Source: Okeania sp. SIO2C9
Lineage (GTDB): Bacteria > Cyanobacteriota > Cyanobacteriia > Cyanobacteriales > Microcoleaceae
Reading direction: 5' to 3'
NCBI RefSeq assembly: GCF_010672455.1
Contig: NZ_JAAHGO010000064.1
Location: 1 to 52,873, forward strand
DNA length: 52,873 bases
The position numbers and the translations under genes are program-made. Below the pieces are notes generated by a model that was given only the letters and a program-made list of their open reading frames with translations, was not told the DNA's origin and did not search any database. Below, piece after piece: positions 10,301 through 18,390 of the stretch; the stretch's first letter is position 1, and each line of letters begins with the position of its first letter.

Positions 10301-12796
10301 TTTTTCTAAAGCATCAAAATCTGCAGTCATTAACTCTGTCTCTGCTAGATTGAGATGGAGTTCAAATACTATCTCATATAAATCTCGTTTGTTTCTTTCT
10401 AGCAAGCTAATGCCGATTTTGAAATAATTTTTTGCTGCTTCGTAGGCAGTGGCAGCTTTAGCTTTATGACCTGCTTTTAAATTCAATTCGGCCAGTTGTT
10501 TTTTCTCAGTCTCTTCAACCAACAAACTTTGACCGATATTGATTTGATTGACAATATCAAAGATTCGCTCCTCACGCTCTGTTATCGATAACCTTGCCAG
10601 AAACTGTTGGCCGATTTGATAATGAGTTGCTTGTTTTGTGTCTTCTGGAATCATGGAATAGGCAGCTTGTTGGACGCGATCGTGCAGGAAGCGATAATTT
10701 ACAGTTATCCCCTCGGTTGGACTAGAATCAATCTCCCCCTGGAAAAACTTGTAAGTTTCTCCAAGGGGTAAAATCATTCCTTCTTGCAGCGCACTCCAAA
10801 GCTTGCTCGCCACTTCTTCTGAGGGAGTTTCACAAATAACAGTCAAAGTCTCCAAATCAAACTGGTTGCCAACACAAGCAGCTAACTTTAACACCTCCTG
10901 TGTTGCTGCGGGCAGTTTCTGCAACCGTCCTGTCATAAATTCCACCACATCATCAGTAATAGCAGCATCTCGTACCTCCACCAAATCGCATTCCCAATAT
11001 CCAAAATTGCGATTAAATACAATCAATTCATCTTCATATAATCCTTTCAAAAACTGTGTGGTGAAAAAGGGATTCCCTTGAGTTTTTTGATAAACCAATT
11101 CTGTCAGAGGTTGAGATTGCTCGACTTGGCAATTCATTGTTTCTGCGACGAGTTGATTGATATGATGCACGGATAAGGGAGCCAGGATAATAGTGGAAAT
11201 ACCTGCTTCCTGCTTTTTCAAGTCTGCTAAGGTCAACATCAGAGGATGGGTGGGGAACACTTCGTTATCGCGATATGCTCCCAGAAGCAGTAGATATCCT
11301 GTAGTGCTATTACCCATCAATACCTCGATCAGATTCAATGATGCCGAATCTGCCCATTGCAAGTCATCGAGAAAGATGACTAAGGGATGCTCTTTGGTGG
11401 TAAAGACGGCAATGAATTTCTCAAATAGTAAGTTAAAGCGATTTTGTGCCACACTTCCGAAAAGTTCTGGGACAGGAGGTTGTTTTCCAATTACCCTTTC
11501 CAGTTCCGGGATAACATCAATGAGGACCTGTCCGTTATTGCCCAACGCTGCCAAAATTTGAGTCTTCCAATTGGCTAATTCCGCATCAGATTTGCTGAGA
11601 ATTTGCCCCATTAAACTGCGGAAGGCGATCGCAAAGGCACTGAAGGGAATATTGCGATTGAATTGGTCGAATTTCCCTTTGATAAAGTAACCTCGTTGTT
11701 TGACGATGGGTTTGTGAACTTCATTAACGATGGCTGTTTTCCCAATACCAGAAAATCCAGCAACTAGCATCATTTCTGCTCTACCTCCCCCCTTGGTAAG
11801 AGTGGTTTGGGGGGGATTAGACACTCGCTCGAAGGCATCCAGTAGTGCTTGCACTTCTTTTTCCCGTCCGTAGAGTTTTTCTGGGATGATGAAGCGATCG
11901 CAAATATCCCGCTCTCCTAACTCAAAAGACTCTATTTTCCCAGTTTCCACCCATTGCTTTCTACATTTCTCTAAGTCATATTTCAGTCCCAAAGCACTTT
12001 GATAGCGTTCCTCGGCATTCTTGGCCATCAGATGGAGAACAATATCCGAGAGAATTGGCGGACATAAATCTCCACCCAATACTACCCAGTTGCTCAGAGG
12101 GTCGGGAGAAACGGCGATATGAGCATGAATAAGTTCTAAGGCATCATCGCTGCGAAAGGGTACATCTCCCATCAGTAATTCATAAAATGTGACTCCGAGT
12201 GAATAAAAATCACTGCGATAGTCAATTCCTCTATTCATCCGTCCTGTTTGCTCTGGAGACAAATAAGCTAGGGTTCCTTCTAAGACATTAGGGGTTTGAA
12301 CGGTTTGAGTTTCTTTCGGTAAGAGGGTAGAAATACTAAAATCGATTAATTTTACTTGTTTGGTTTCCGGGTGAATTACTATATTTGCTGGCTTAATATC
12401 TTTATGAATAATTGAGTTATTGTGGAGTTGGTGTAGAATTTCTGCTAGTTGGATGGCAATATCAAGAAATTGGGGGACACAGAAGGACGATTTTCCTTCA
12501 TACTCGGCCAAAGATACGCCTTCCATATCTTCCATAATTAGGGCGTAGCGGTTTTCGTAACGTTGGAGGGTGTATGTTTTGATGATGCCTTCTATCTCTA
12601 GATTTTTGCTAATTGCATATTGATTTCTAAACTGCACCAATTCTCTAAAGGATGGATATTGATTGCGCATCAATTTGATGATGACTGGTTGTCCATTCTC
12701 CAAATTGTGACCGCGATAGACTTCGGTGCGACTACTTTCATGAATTAGTTCAAAGCCTTGATAATTGGCGATTTTAATTGTCTTTGTCTCAATCAT
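7364..12796 (-). CDS. Trifunctional Ser/Thr kinase-AAA ATPase-GAF-histidine kinase (HstK type)
   Basis: An 1810-residue signalling protein. Residues about 10-280 are a Ser/Thr protein kinase: VIIKLMR carries the ATP lysine, catalytic Asp133 lies in HKDIKPAN, and the metal motif is DFS instead of the usual DFG. A STAND-like ATPase follows, with Walker A GFSGIGKT (Lys353) and Walker B VIFLDDLQWAD. A long helical TPR-like region (about 700-1330) comes next, then a GAF domain (about 1380-1530). The histidine-kinase core has His1556 in IAHEINNP, and ISDNGVGMP and GTGLGMAI. This matches the HstK family known in Anabaena and other filamentous cyanobacteria. Downstream genes encode receivers that could accept its phosphate. 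The 5' leader is duplicated at 3770. The inducing signal is unknown. Confidence 0.95.
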   Translation of the reverse strand: MIETKTIKIANYQGFELIHESSRTEVYRGHNLENGQPVIIKLMRNQYPSFRELVQFRNQYAISKNLEIEGIIKTYTLQRYENRYALIMEDMEGVSLAEYEGKSSFCVPQFLDIAIQLAEILHQLHNNSIIHKDIKPANIVIHPETKQVKLIDFSISTLLPKETQTVQTPNVLEGTLAYLSPEQTGRMNRGIDYRSDFYSLGVTFYELLMGDVPFRSDDALELIHAHIAVSPDPLSNWVVLGGDLCPPILSDIVLHLMAKNAEERYQSALGLKYDLEKCRKQWVETGKIESFELGERDICDRFIIPEKLYGREKEVQALLDAFERVSNPPQTTLTKGGGRAEMMLVAGFSGIGKTAIVNEVHKPIVKQRGYFIKGKFDQFNRNIPFSAFAIAFRSLMGQILSKSDAELANWKTQILAALGNNGQVLIDVIPELERVIGKQPPVPELFGSVAQNRFNLLFEKFIAVFTTKEHPLVIFLDDLQWADSASLNLIEVLMGNSTTGYLLLLGAYRDNEVFPTHPLMLTLADLKKQEAGISTIILAPLSVHHINQLVAETMNCQVEQSQPLTELVYQKTQGNPFFTTQFLKGLYEDELIVFNRNFGYWECDLVEVRDAAITDDVVEFMTGRLQKLPAATQEVLKLAACVGNQFDLETLTVICETPSEEVASKLWSALQEGMILPLGETYKFFQGEIDSSPTEGITVNYRFLHDRVQQAAYSMIPEDTKQATHYQIGQQFLARLSITEREERIFDIVNQINIGQSLLVEETEKKQLAELNLKAGHKAKAATAYEAAKNYFKIGISLLERNKRDLYEIVFELHLNLAETELMTADFDALEKSISASFNLANSPVDQAKIYVIKINQYSLQGLYIEAIETSLEGLNCLGVDVNRDSVKKIVEEDLCYLEQTLENIPIESLLDLPVGNNPEVKATIELLMNVLSAAYNVSDINLYTFTVVRNVRLSIEHGNIPKSVAGYVNYAWLLGIAKKQYQRAAKFADLALKLSYKLNSKSQQSGACFLLGTGIHCWSRPIEGAAEINYEGFLAGIDSGELQYAGYNLFANILNRLFKGENLANIVADIDKYWSIAERIHNDLALSILAACKFFIDKLLQTPENKNGEVLSTEEIAWIERHKASQSHLPLGIYYIGQMQAAFLNQNLDRSIDYEIEARKFQAAWAGSVGAINYYYYASLNLWAIYDSFSKTERQNALEKIADNQEQLKILSDSCPENFLHKYLLVEAEQYRVEGNKIKAIELYDRAISGAKENGYIQEEALANELFAKFYLDWGREKEASVYMQEAYYCYAQWGAKTKTQALEVFYPQLLKPILQREDTSLSSSASISQITSNSYSQTATVANISSILDFSSLLKASQTLSGEIELDPLLSTVMKIIIENAGATKGALLLTSETGLTIEAIATRTEDSSKLTIDSLNQSIPLEENIDLPVGLINYVRRTTETVLLDGKAAQQQFAADNYLLSFSPQSLLCMSLLERRKLIGILYLENSLTADAFTSEGVEILDTLCAQAAISLENARLYQQAQQALKDLQEAQLQLVQNEKMVTLGNLVAGIAHEINNPVGFIGGNIKVALEHLQNLLDGLSLYKKYASIPDEIIEEIEQLDLDFVASDFPKLIESMQAGHDRICNISTSLRTFSRTDTNAKTEFNLHDGIDSTLLILKYRLKANENRPAIEVVKNYGNIPLVKCYAGQINQVFMNLLANAIDALDESNAGKTFQEIEKKPNRITIETKLSNSDHSVIVRISDNGVGMPEEVKAKIFQQGYTTKGVGKGTGLGMAIAQSIVEEKHGGAISCHSELGKGTEFIIELPIG

Positions 12797-12887
12797 TGGC
12801 TTGGTTTGTTAGTCGTTGAGTCTAAATTTTATGATATTAAGCCTAGTTTACTTCATTTTTTTGTGAAAGTCCAACTCTTAGATACCT
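12795..12887. repeat. 5' leader of the kinase operon, duplicated at 3770-3866
   Basis: This ~93 bp segment overlaps the ATG of the kinase gene and extends upstream of it. Its copy at 3770-3866 is almost identical apart from a few substitutions. It probably contains the operon's leader and perhaps its promoter, but I cannot place a convincing -10/-35 pair. Confidence 0.7.
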
Positions 12888-12970
12888 CCGAAAAATCCAC
12901 AAATTGTGATCGAATGATCGAAAATGTAATTTTTAGTAGCTAATTACCGAATAATTAATAATTAATAATA

Positions 12971-13107
12971 GAGTTGTTGGGAAATAAAAATTCAAAAGCC
13001 TCAAAAGCTTACTATATAAGATTTTCAGGATTTGAGGGTTTAAAAACACTATAAACTTTGACTAATAAGGGTTTTAGCCATTTTTTTGGCTTAATTCCCA
13101 ACAACTC
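12971..13107. mobile_element. 137-bp MITE, GAGTTGTTGGGAA ends, flanked by TA
   Basis: The ends GAGTTGTTGGGAAATAA and TTAATTCCCAACAACTC are inverted repeats, with TA on each side. A second copy, almost identical along its whole length, lies at 40349-40486. There is no coding capacity. The ends match about 13 of 17 positions of the terminal repeats of the IS5-like element at 51081, so a related transposase may mobilise it. Confidence 0.85.
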
Positions 13108-13243
13108 TAATTAAATAATTCGCGCCTTGAAGCCTCTCTTTTCAAGGGGAAAATAAAGAAATAATATTTCCTGAAATTCAATCAATAACGGTTTTAACCA
13201 GAGGTAATTATCCATGTTCCATGATCAATTAATGAATGAGTAA

Positions 13244-13384
13244 TATCATGTCCGGTAGCATCGGTATTGTATAGAGAAGGTAAGGAAGAAGGAAGAAGGA
13301 AGAAGCTTTAAGAGAAGGAAAAACCTTATATGGCGCTAGATATTTCCCCAACTTTATACACAAACGATACCAACGGACATGATA
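13244..13384. mobile_element. MITE, TATCATGTCCGG ends, TAA duplication
   Basis: Inverted ends TATCATGTCCGGTAGCATCG and CGGACATGATA are flanked by TAA on both sides (13241-13243 and 13385-13387). The interior carries GGAAGAA heptad repeats. It shares terminal and subterminal sequence with the copy at 3102-3246. Confidence 0.85.
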
Positions 13385-13613
13385 TAATATACTCTAAAAT
13401 ATCCCAAACTCTCCCCAATAAACACAACATTTATTAGGGATTAAATATGAACAAATATAAGAGCTATTAAGACAAGGAAATAAATAACATCAAAATGCAC
13501 AATAATATACAATAATTATCTCAATTTAAAAAAGTCATAATTATTGCAGCAGGAGGTAGTAGATAACCCAAATTATCACCCTCAGAAGAAATTATATTAA
13601 TATTAATAAATAT

Positions 13614-13705
13614 AGGACTTACGCAGTACAACCGATTTTCGTCATTGCCACCAACAGGGAAGCAATTTCAAATCCTAGTTTTTTTTTACTTCATGGGTAA
13701 GTCCT
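13614..13705. mobile_element. 92-bp repeat, AGGACTTACGCA / GGGTAAGTCCT ends
   Basis: The inverted ends resemble those of the insertion at 18299-18390, which has the same length. TA-rich flanks make the target duplication unclear. It is non-coding. The rest of the gene-free stretch 12797-14137 shows only A+T-rich DNA and the elements listed here. Confidence 0.6.
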
Positions 13706-13779
13706 GAAATAATTAAATGAGCTTGCGGATTAGATGGCAAATGGAGGCTGCCACAGGAGAATATTGAACAGGGCTATTC

Positions 13780-14064
13780 AACAATTAATAATGAATAATG
13801 AATAATGAATAATTACCTCTCCTTGAAAAGAAGAGGATTGACAAAGAGATGAAAATTTTTTTTATTATCCCCTTATATCAAATCCGGTAGCATTGGTGTA
13901 ATTAGTGTGGGGAGTAGGGGAGTAGGGGAGTAGGGGAGTAGGGAAGTAGGGGAGTAGGGAAAAGATTTGGCAATGGCGTTTGTGATGGAACATTTTTTTA
14001 TACCGAATTAAACGGATTTGATATTAAAAGGGGAGGCGCATACCCACAATTTTTCGGTAAGTGA
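13780..14064. repeat. Dispersed repeat ending in AATTTTTCGGTAA, split by a MITE
   Basis: The sequence from CAATTAATAATGAATAATG through CCTCTCCTTGAAAAGAA to GGGGAGGCGCATACCCAC and AATTTTTCGGTAA recurs at about 41936-42154. Here it is split at CCCCTTA by the MITE at 13876-14023. A shorter relative at 27895-27945 keeps CCCCTTAAAACGGGAGG uninterrupted and serves as the empty site. Confidence 0.7.
13876..14023. mobile_element. MITE, TATCAAATCCGG ends, TTA duplication, with an empty site elsewhere
   Basis: The ends TATCAAATCCGG and CGGATTTGATA are flanked by TTA on each side (13873-13875 and 14024-14026). Removing the element and one TTA restores CCCCTTAAAAGGGGAGGC, which closely matches uninterrupted relatives at 27900 and 42110. 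The interior is a GGGGAGTA tandem tract. Confidence 0.85.
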
Positions 14065-14137
14065 TTATCTCTGCCCTCTGCTTTGGATATAAAACTATAT
14101 TATACTAATTACCTTAACTAAAATAATTAACATTCTG

Positions 14138-15535
14138 ATGATTACTAACACTGTAAAAAATTCCCACAATATACCTTTAAGTGCAGGTGGAACTGACCCA
14201 GAATATTTTGACTGGCAAGAAGTTTGGTATCCAGTTCATTATGTAGAAGATTTAGACAAAACTAAACCTACACCTTTTACATTATTAGAACGAGATATTG
14301 TGATTTGGTGGGAGGAAAAAAACCATCAATGGCGAGTATTTGAAGACCAATGTCCTCATCGTTTAGCACCCCTTTCTCAAGGTAGAATTAATCAAGCTGG
14401 ATGTTTAGAATGTCCTTACCATGGTTGGGCATTTTCAGGCAGAGGAAACTGTGAAATTATTCCTCAACAAAAAGAAGGAGGAGAGGCAGAAAAATCATCA
14501 AGAGCAACGGTTAAATTTCTACCTACAAAAGTCTGTCAAAGTCTTTTATTTGTCTATGCAGGAAAAGTAGAAAATGCCGATCAAACACCTATTCCTACAG
14601 TTGATGTTTTAGATGAAAGTTCTAATGAATGGGTTTGTTTAAATACTTTTCGAGATTTACCTTATGATGCTTTAACATTAATGGAAAATGTTTTAGATGC
14701 TAGTCATATTCCTTATACTCATCATCGTACTGTGGGAAACCGTGCTAATGTTGCTCCTGTAGAATTAGAAGTAGTAGAATCAGGAAAGTGGGGGTTTAAA
14801 GGAGTCTGGGAAGAAGGTCCGAGAAAGGGAACTTTGGGAAGACAAGAAACTACTTTTATGGCTCCTGGAATGATGTGGCACGACCTTACTTCTAAACAAT
14901 TTGGTCGTACATTAACAGTTGTATATGCAACACCTATTCGGAAAGGAGAATGTCGTTTATTTGCTCGTTTTCCTTTTAAGTTTTCTTCTCCATTTCCCAA
15001 ATTTTTTATTCAGTTAAGCCCTCGTTGGTATTCTCATATTGGGCAAAATGGAGTATTGGAAGATGACCAAATATTTTTACATCATCAGGAACGGTATTTG
15101 GAAGCAAAAGGTGGTAGTGGAAATTTTTCAAAGGCTTTTTATTTACCGACAAAAGCAGATTTATTTGTATTTGAATTGCGTTCTTGGGTGAATAAATATA
15201 ATGCTCAGTTATTTCCTAATGCAAGTTTAAGTCCTGCTCTTTCTTCAGAAATATTATTAGACAGATATCATTCTCATACCAAAAAATGTAGTAGTTGTCG
15301 CAATGCTTTAAAAAATTTACAACGAATTAAAATAGGAATAATAATTGCTACTTCAGCTATGTTGATGATTATCCTATTATTACTGTTAATTTTGGAAGAT
15401 TTAAATATAATTGGGATGATTTTTATGATTTTAAGTTTACCTGTTGGAGTTGTTTCTTGGTTAGGGTTAAATCAATTAGAAAAACAGTTTTATCAAGGTC
15501 GAGAAACTCCACCTAGAAATTTATCAGATAATTAG
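14138..15535 (+). CDS. Rieske [2Fe-2S] oxygenase, pheophorbide a oxygenase (PAO/TIC55) family
   Basis: A 465-residue non-haem iron oxygenase. The Rieske cluster ligands are in CPHRLAPL (about residue 77) and CPYHGWAF (about residue 97). The mononuclear iron motif is DASHIPYTHH (Asp-x2-His-x4-His). A C-terminal CSSCRNAL gives the Cys-x2-Cys typical of the PAO/LLS1/TIC55 family. Two hydrophobic segments near the end (about 400-450) anchor it in a membrane. The plant relatives oxidise chlorophyll breakdown products or act at the chloroplast envelope. The substrate here is not known. It is a single gene between repeat-rich spacers, with no strong ribosome site before the ATG. Confidence 0.92.
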   Translation: MITNTVKNSHNIPLSAGGTDPEYFDWQEVWYPVHYVEDLDKTKPTPFTLLERDIVIWWEEKNHQWRVFEDQCPHRLAPLSQGRINQAGCLECPYHGWAFSGRGNCEIIPQQKEGGEAEKSSRATVKFLPTKVCQSLLFVYAGKVENADQTPIPTVDVLDESSNEWVCLNTFRDLPYDALTLMENVLDASHIPYTHHRTVGNRANVAPVELEVVESGKWGFKGVWEEGPRKGTLGRQETTFMAPGMMWHDLTSKQFGRTLTVVYATPIRKGECRLFARFPFKFSSPFPKFFIQLSPRWYSHIGQNGVLEDDQIFLHHQERYLEAKGGSGNFSKAFYLPTKADLFVFELRSWVNKYNAQLFPNASLSPALSSEILLDRYHSHTKKCSSCRNALKNLQRIKIGIIIATSAMLMIILLLLLILEDLNIIGMIFMILSLPVGVVSWLGLNQLEKQFYQGRETPPRNLSDN

Positions 15536-15538
15536 GAA

Positions 15539-15669
15539 ATATAGCGCTGTGCGCAGGCAACAGGCAATAGGCAACAGGCAACAGGGGGAATAAAAAACCG
15601 ATAATATAAGACTTTTAGCTATTGGAAAGTTCCTGTAATTTGTAAATATACTAGCGCACATTGCTATAT
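15539..15669. mobile_element. 131-bp MITE, ATATAGCGCTGTGCGC ends
   Basis: The left end ATATAGCGCTGTGCGC and the right end GCGCACATTGCTATAT are imperfect inverted repeats. The interior has GGCAACA tandem units, then a unique stretch (AGACTTTTAG, AATTTGTAAATAT). The same element, same order, lies at 27497-27634, and a more decayed relative at 41859-42176. Confidence 0.75.
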
Positions 15670-15884
15670 CAAATATGGCGGCAAGAAGAAAGACTGCCAT
15701 AGTCATAGTTTATAGCAGAAGGCAGAAGGAAGAAGGAAAAATCTGGCGTTGTTAGTGCGAGCATCTTGCTCGCGTTATGAATCATCATAATTACCCGATA
15801 TCCTCACCTTTCCTTCGACTGCTATAATACTATAGCAACTGCTATTACTACTTTTGACTTAGAAATATCTATTTGCGTAGCACA

Positions 15885-16015
15885 TCGAAATAATTAAAAC
15901 AGGAGCAAGCAACAGTTAGAACGGGAGCACATCGAAATAATTAAAACGGGAGCAAGCAACAGTTAGAACAGGAGCACATCAAAATAATTAAAACGGGAGC
16001 AAGATGCTCCCACTA
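15885..16015. repeat. Direct repeat of a ~60-base unit (ACATCGAAATAATTAAAAC)
   Basis: The phrases ACATCGAAATAATTAAAAC, GGAGCAAGCAACAGTTAGAAC and GGAGC alternate, giving about two and a half copies of a ~60-base unit. The gene-free stretch 15670-16261 otherwise contains only a CCTCCTGGGAGGGG palindrome (about 16141-16157) and short tandem tracts. Confidence 0.7.
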
Positions 16016-16198
16016 GTTATACCATTATAATCCACCAGTACCTTGAGTTCTTCCTTCTCTCCTAAATAACTAAACTCCCTTCTTTCCTAGATAAATAAAC
16101 ATCTTCTTCCTTCTTTATTTCCTCCTGACTCGGTCGTTCCCCTCCTGGGAGGGGTTAGGGGTGGGTTGGGTTAGGGGTGAGTTGACTCCTGAGGACTC

Positions 16199-16300
16199 CA
16201 TCGTTTATTTATAACTAAACACCTTCTTCCTTCTTCCTTCTTACTTCTTCCTTCTTCGTTCTTACTTCTTACTTCTTCCTTCTTCCTTCTCCGATAACAA
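16199..16300. repeat. CTTCTTC heptad tract overlapping a gene end
   Basis: Repeated CTTCTTC / TTACTTC units run through 16215-16292 and into the 3' end of the TIR-ATPase gene. They encode that protein's final EKEEGRSKK. The stop codon lies inside the tract, so repeat length changes could alter the C-terminus. Confidence 0.8.
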
Positions 16301-18178
16301 ATGCGCTTGAAAATACTGACGATATAACTCACATCTGGGATAACATTTATTACTCTGCCATTTCACCAAACCTAAACTATCTAACTTAAAACCTAACATT
16401 CCTGTTAACTGCCCATTATAATTTTCAGAAATCGCATTTTTCATCGCTTCAGCTAACTCTGGATATTCTTCTAAATTCCACAAATGTCGTCGCAAATGGT
16501 CGCTATAAATTCCCGTTTCAGCAGTTACATTTTCTGGCAAATCTTCCAGAGTTAAATCTTGTTTAGAAATATGATATAAAGCCACCCTAACTAAATAAGG
16601 ATGCCCGCCAACAATTGACATTAATTTATCAACCTCTGACTCCGACCAATTCAAATTATGTCGCGATGCTAAATCCTGAACTTGCTGTGAATTAAACTCT
16701 GGTAAATCTATAGGCAACCCAACATTAAAAGGAGATTGATTAATATTCATGGGAATATAAACTTCCGTAGAATGTACTACCAATAATCGCAATTTTTTCC
16801 AAATAACTCGTCGCTTTGATTCCTCATGCCAAGCTCGTAATAATCCCAAAAAATCTTCGGCAATATCAGGATATTGAAAAACTCTATCAATTTCATCTAA
16901 ACCCAACACTAAAGGATTATCTATTTGAGCCAATAAATACTTTTCAAAATAATCCTTACAATTAACTTTACTACCAAAAATATCATCCCAATAATCATCT
17001 AATTGATTAGGCAAACGTAACTCTCGTCCCACATAAGCACAAAACCATTTTAAGAATTTATCAAGATTACTAAAAACCTCTTTATCTACTAACTGAAAAC
17101 TCAAAGGTACAGTCCGATATCCTTGCAACGTAGCATGGTGTAAAATTCTTGCCATTAAAGAAGTTTTACCCATCTGTCGTGGCGCTTTAATTCTAACCAA
17201 CCCACTTGGTTGCAAAATAGCTTGATAACAACGTTCTTCAATAGGTGGACGCTCAATATAAAAAGTAGATGCCACATCAATTTGTCCCCCCGGTATTTCA
17301 GGTTCAGCAGAGGGTAAAGGAGCGCTATTTGTTGATGCAATGCTACTAATTTCTTCAGCAGGTAAAGTCTCTTGTTGTTCCTCTACTTCCGACGCAATAT
17401 TCTCCGGTGGAGTAGCTAAAAGAGTCAAAACTTCCCTCAGAATAACCACACTATCTTCAGGCGATCGCCACTCTCGTTGTTGAATGCGATAGAGATAACC
17501 CCGCAGATCGTGGTTGAGGGGTGTACTCAGGGAAAAACCCACCCGTATCGGCAAAATTACAGGTTTACGGTTGGGTCGGGAAAATTGTAACTCCCTTGCA
17601 AGTTGTACTTGATAGGTCAGTAACTCACTTTGCACGGACTGGGGAGGCAAAAATAACAGTAAGTAGTCACACCGCTTCAACTCTTCATTAATACGCCTAA
17701 ACCAATTTTCTCCCAAACGGATGCGGTCTGCTGCCATAAAAACCTGATGACCAGCAGCATTCAACGCCGTTTCAAATTGTCGTGCCAATTCTCGATCCGG
17801 GTCTTGACTGCAATAACTGATGAAAACTTGGGAACTATTGTGACTCACTATTTCTTCGTTATTGAGCAGTGGCAAAAGTTCTCCAATGGGTTCTGTTTCA
17901 CTTGAAGGTTGACTCTGTTTTCCCGAACGGTGGTCTGCTTCATCTAATGTCAGACCAAAGGAAGCAAAAAGCTGTTGAATTTTACTCAAGTCTGCACCCA
18001 CTCGCCCTTGTCTAATTTTACTGATGGTGTCCGAACCCACCCCAGACTCAGCTTCAATTTCTGCAAGAGTAGCTCTGAGGTTGTACTGTTGTTTCCATTC
18101 TTCAATAGCTTCATTCAGTTTTTTCAGTCCAGAAGTTGTGAGAATTCGTCCGCGATCGCGCTTTGATTTTTTTTCCAC
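16262..18178 (-). CDS. HTH-TIR-AAA ATPase (NLR-like), possible defence or signalling protein
   Basis: A 638-residue protein starting at a GTG, with AGGA six bases upstream. Residues about 35-80 form a helix-turn-helix like those of XRE regulators. Residues about 115-250 are a TIR domain starting QVFISYCSQD. From about 290 there is an AAA-like ATPase of the cyanobacterial AAA_35 type, with Walker A in RQMGKTSLM (Lys338) and Walker B in LVLGLDEIDRV. A winged-helix-like region ends the protein. At the place where NAD-cleaving TIR domains have a catalytic Glu (S-x5-E), this one reads SELLTYQ, with Gln. The domain may therefore serve as a scaffold and not as an NADase; that is inference. It is encoded alone between large repeat arrays. 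TIR-ATPase proteins often act in phage defence, but no partner gene is visible. Confidence 0.85.
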   Translation of the reverse strand: MEKKSKRDRGRILTTSGLKKLNEAIEEWKQQYNLRATLAEIEAESGVGSDTISKIRQGRVGADLSKIQQLFASFGLTLDEADHRSGKQSQPSSETEPIGELLPLLNNEEIVSHNSSQVFISYCSQDPDRELARQFETALNAAGHQVFMAADRIRLGENWFRRINEELKRCDYLLLFLPPQSVQSELLTYQVQLARELQFSRPNRKPVILPIRVGFSLSTPLNHDLRGYLYRIQQREWRSPEDSVVILREVLTLLATPPENIASEVEEQQETLPAEEISSIASTNSAPLPSAEPEIPGGQIDVASTFYIERPPIEERCYQAILQPSGLVRIKAPRQMGKTSLMARILHHATLQGYRTVPLSFQLVDKEVFSNLDKFLKWFCAYVGRELRLPNQLDDYWDDIFGSKVNCKDYFEKYLLAQIDNPLVLGLDEIDRVFQYPDIAEDFLGLLRAWHEESKRRVIWKKLRLLVVHSTEVYIPMNINQSPFNVGLPIDLPEFNSQQVQDLASRHNLNWSESEVDKLMSIVGGHPYLVRVALYHISKQDLTLEDLPENVTAETGIYSDHLRRHLWNLEEYPELAEAMKNAISENYNGQLTGMLGFKLDSLGLVKWQSNKCYPRCELYRQYFQAHLLSEKEEGRSKK

Positions 18179-18298
18179 TTTTTCTTCCTATTTGTATTTT
18201 TATTGTTATTTATTTTACAGCAGTTATCGAGTTGATGAGGTATAAAGTTTTATTGCTCTAGGAAACAGGGAACAGGAAATATACGAATAAATAGTCTT

Positions 18299-18390
18299 CA
18301 GGACTTACGCATAACAGCCATATCTAGTAGGGGCGAATGGCATTCGCCCTCTACAGATAGCGTATTGTCTAAAAATTTGCGTAAGTCCTG
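18299..18390. mobile_element. 92-bp MITE, CAGGACTTACGCA ends, GTCTT duplication
   Basis: Inverted ends CAGGACTTACGCA and TGCGTAAGTCCTG interrupt the first copy of the tandem repeat. GTCTT is duplicated on both sides (18294-18298 and 18391-18395), as shown by the uninterrupted copies. The centre is a hairpin, GTAGGGGCGAATG / CATTCGCCCTCTAC. Confidence 0.9.
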
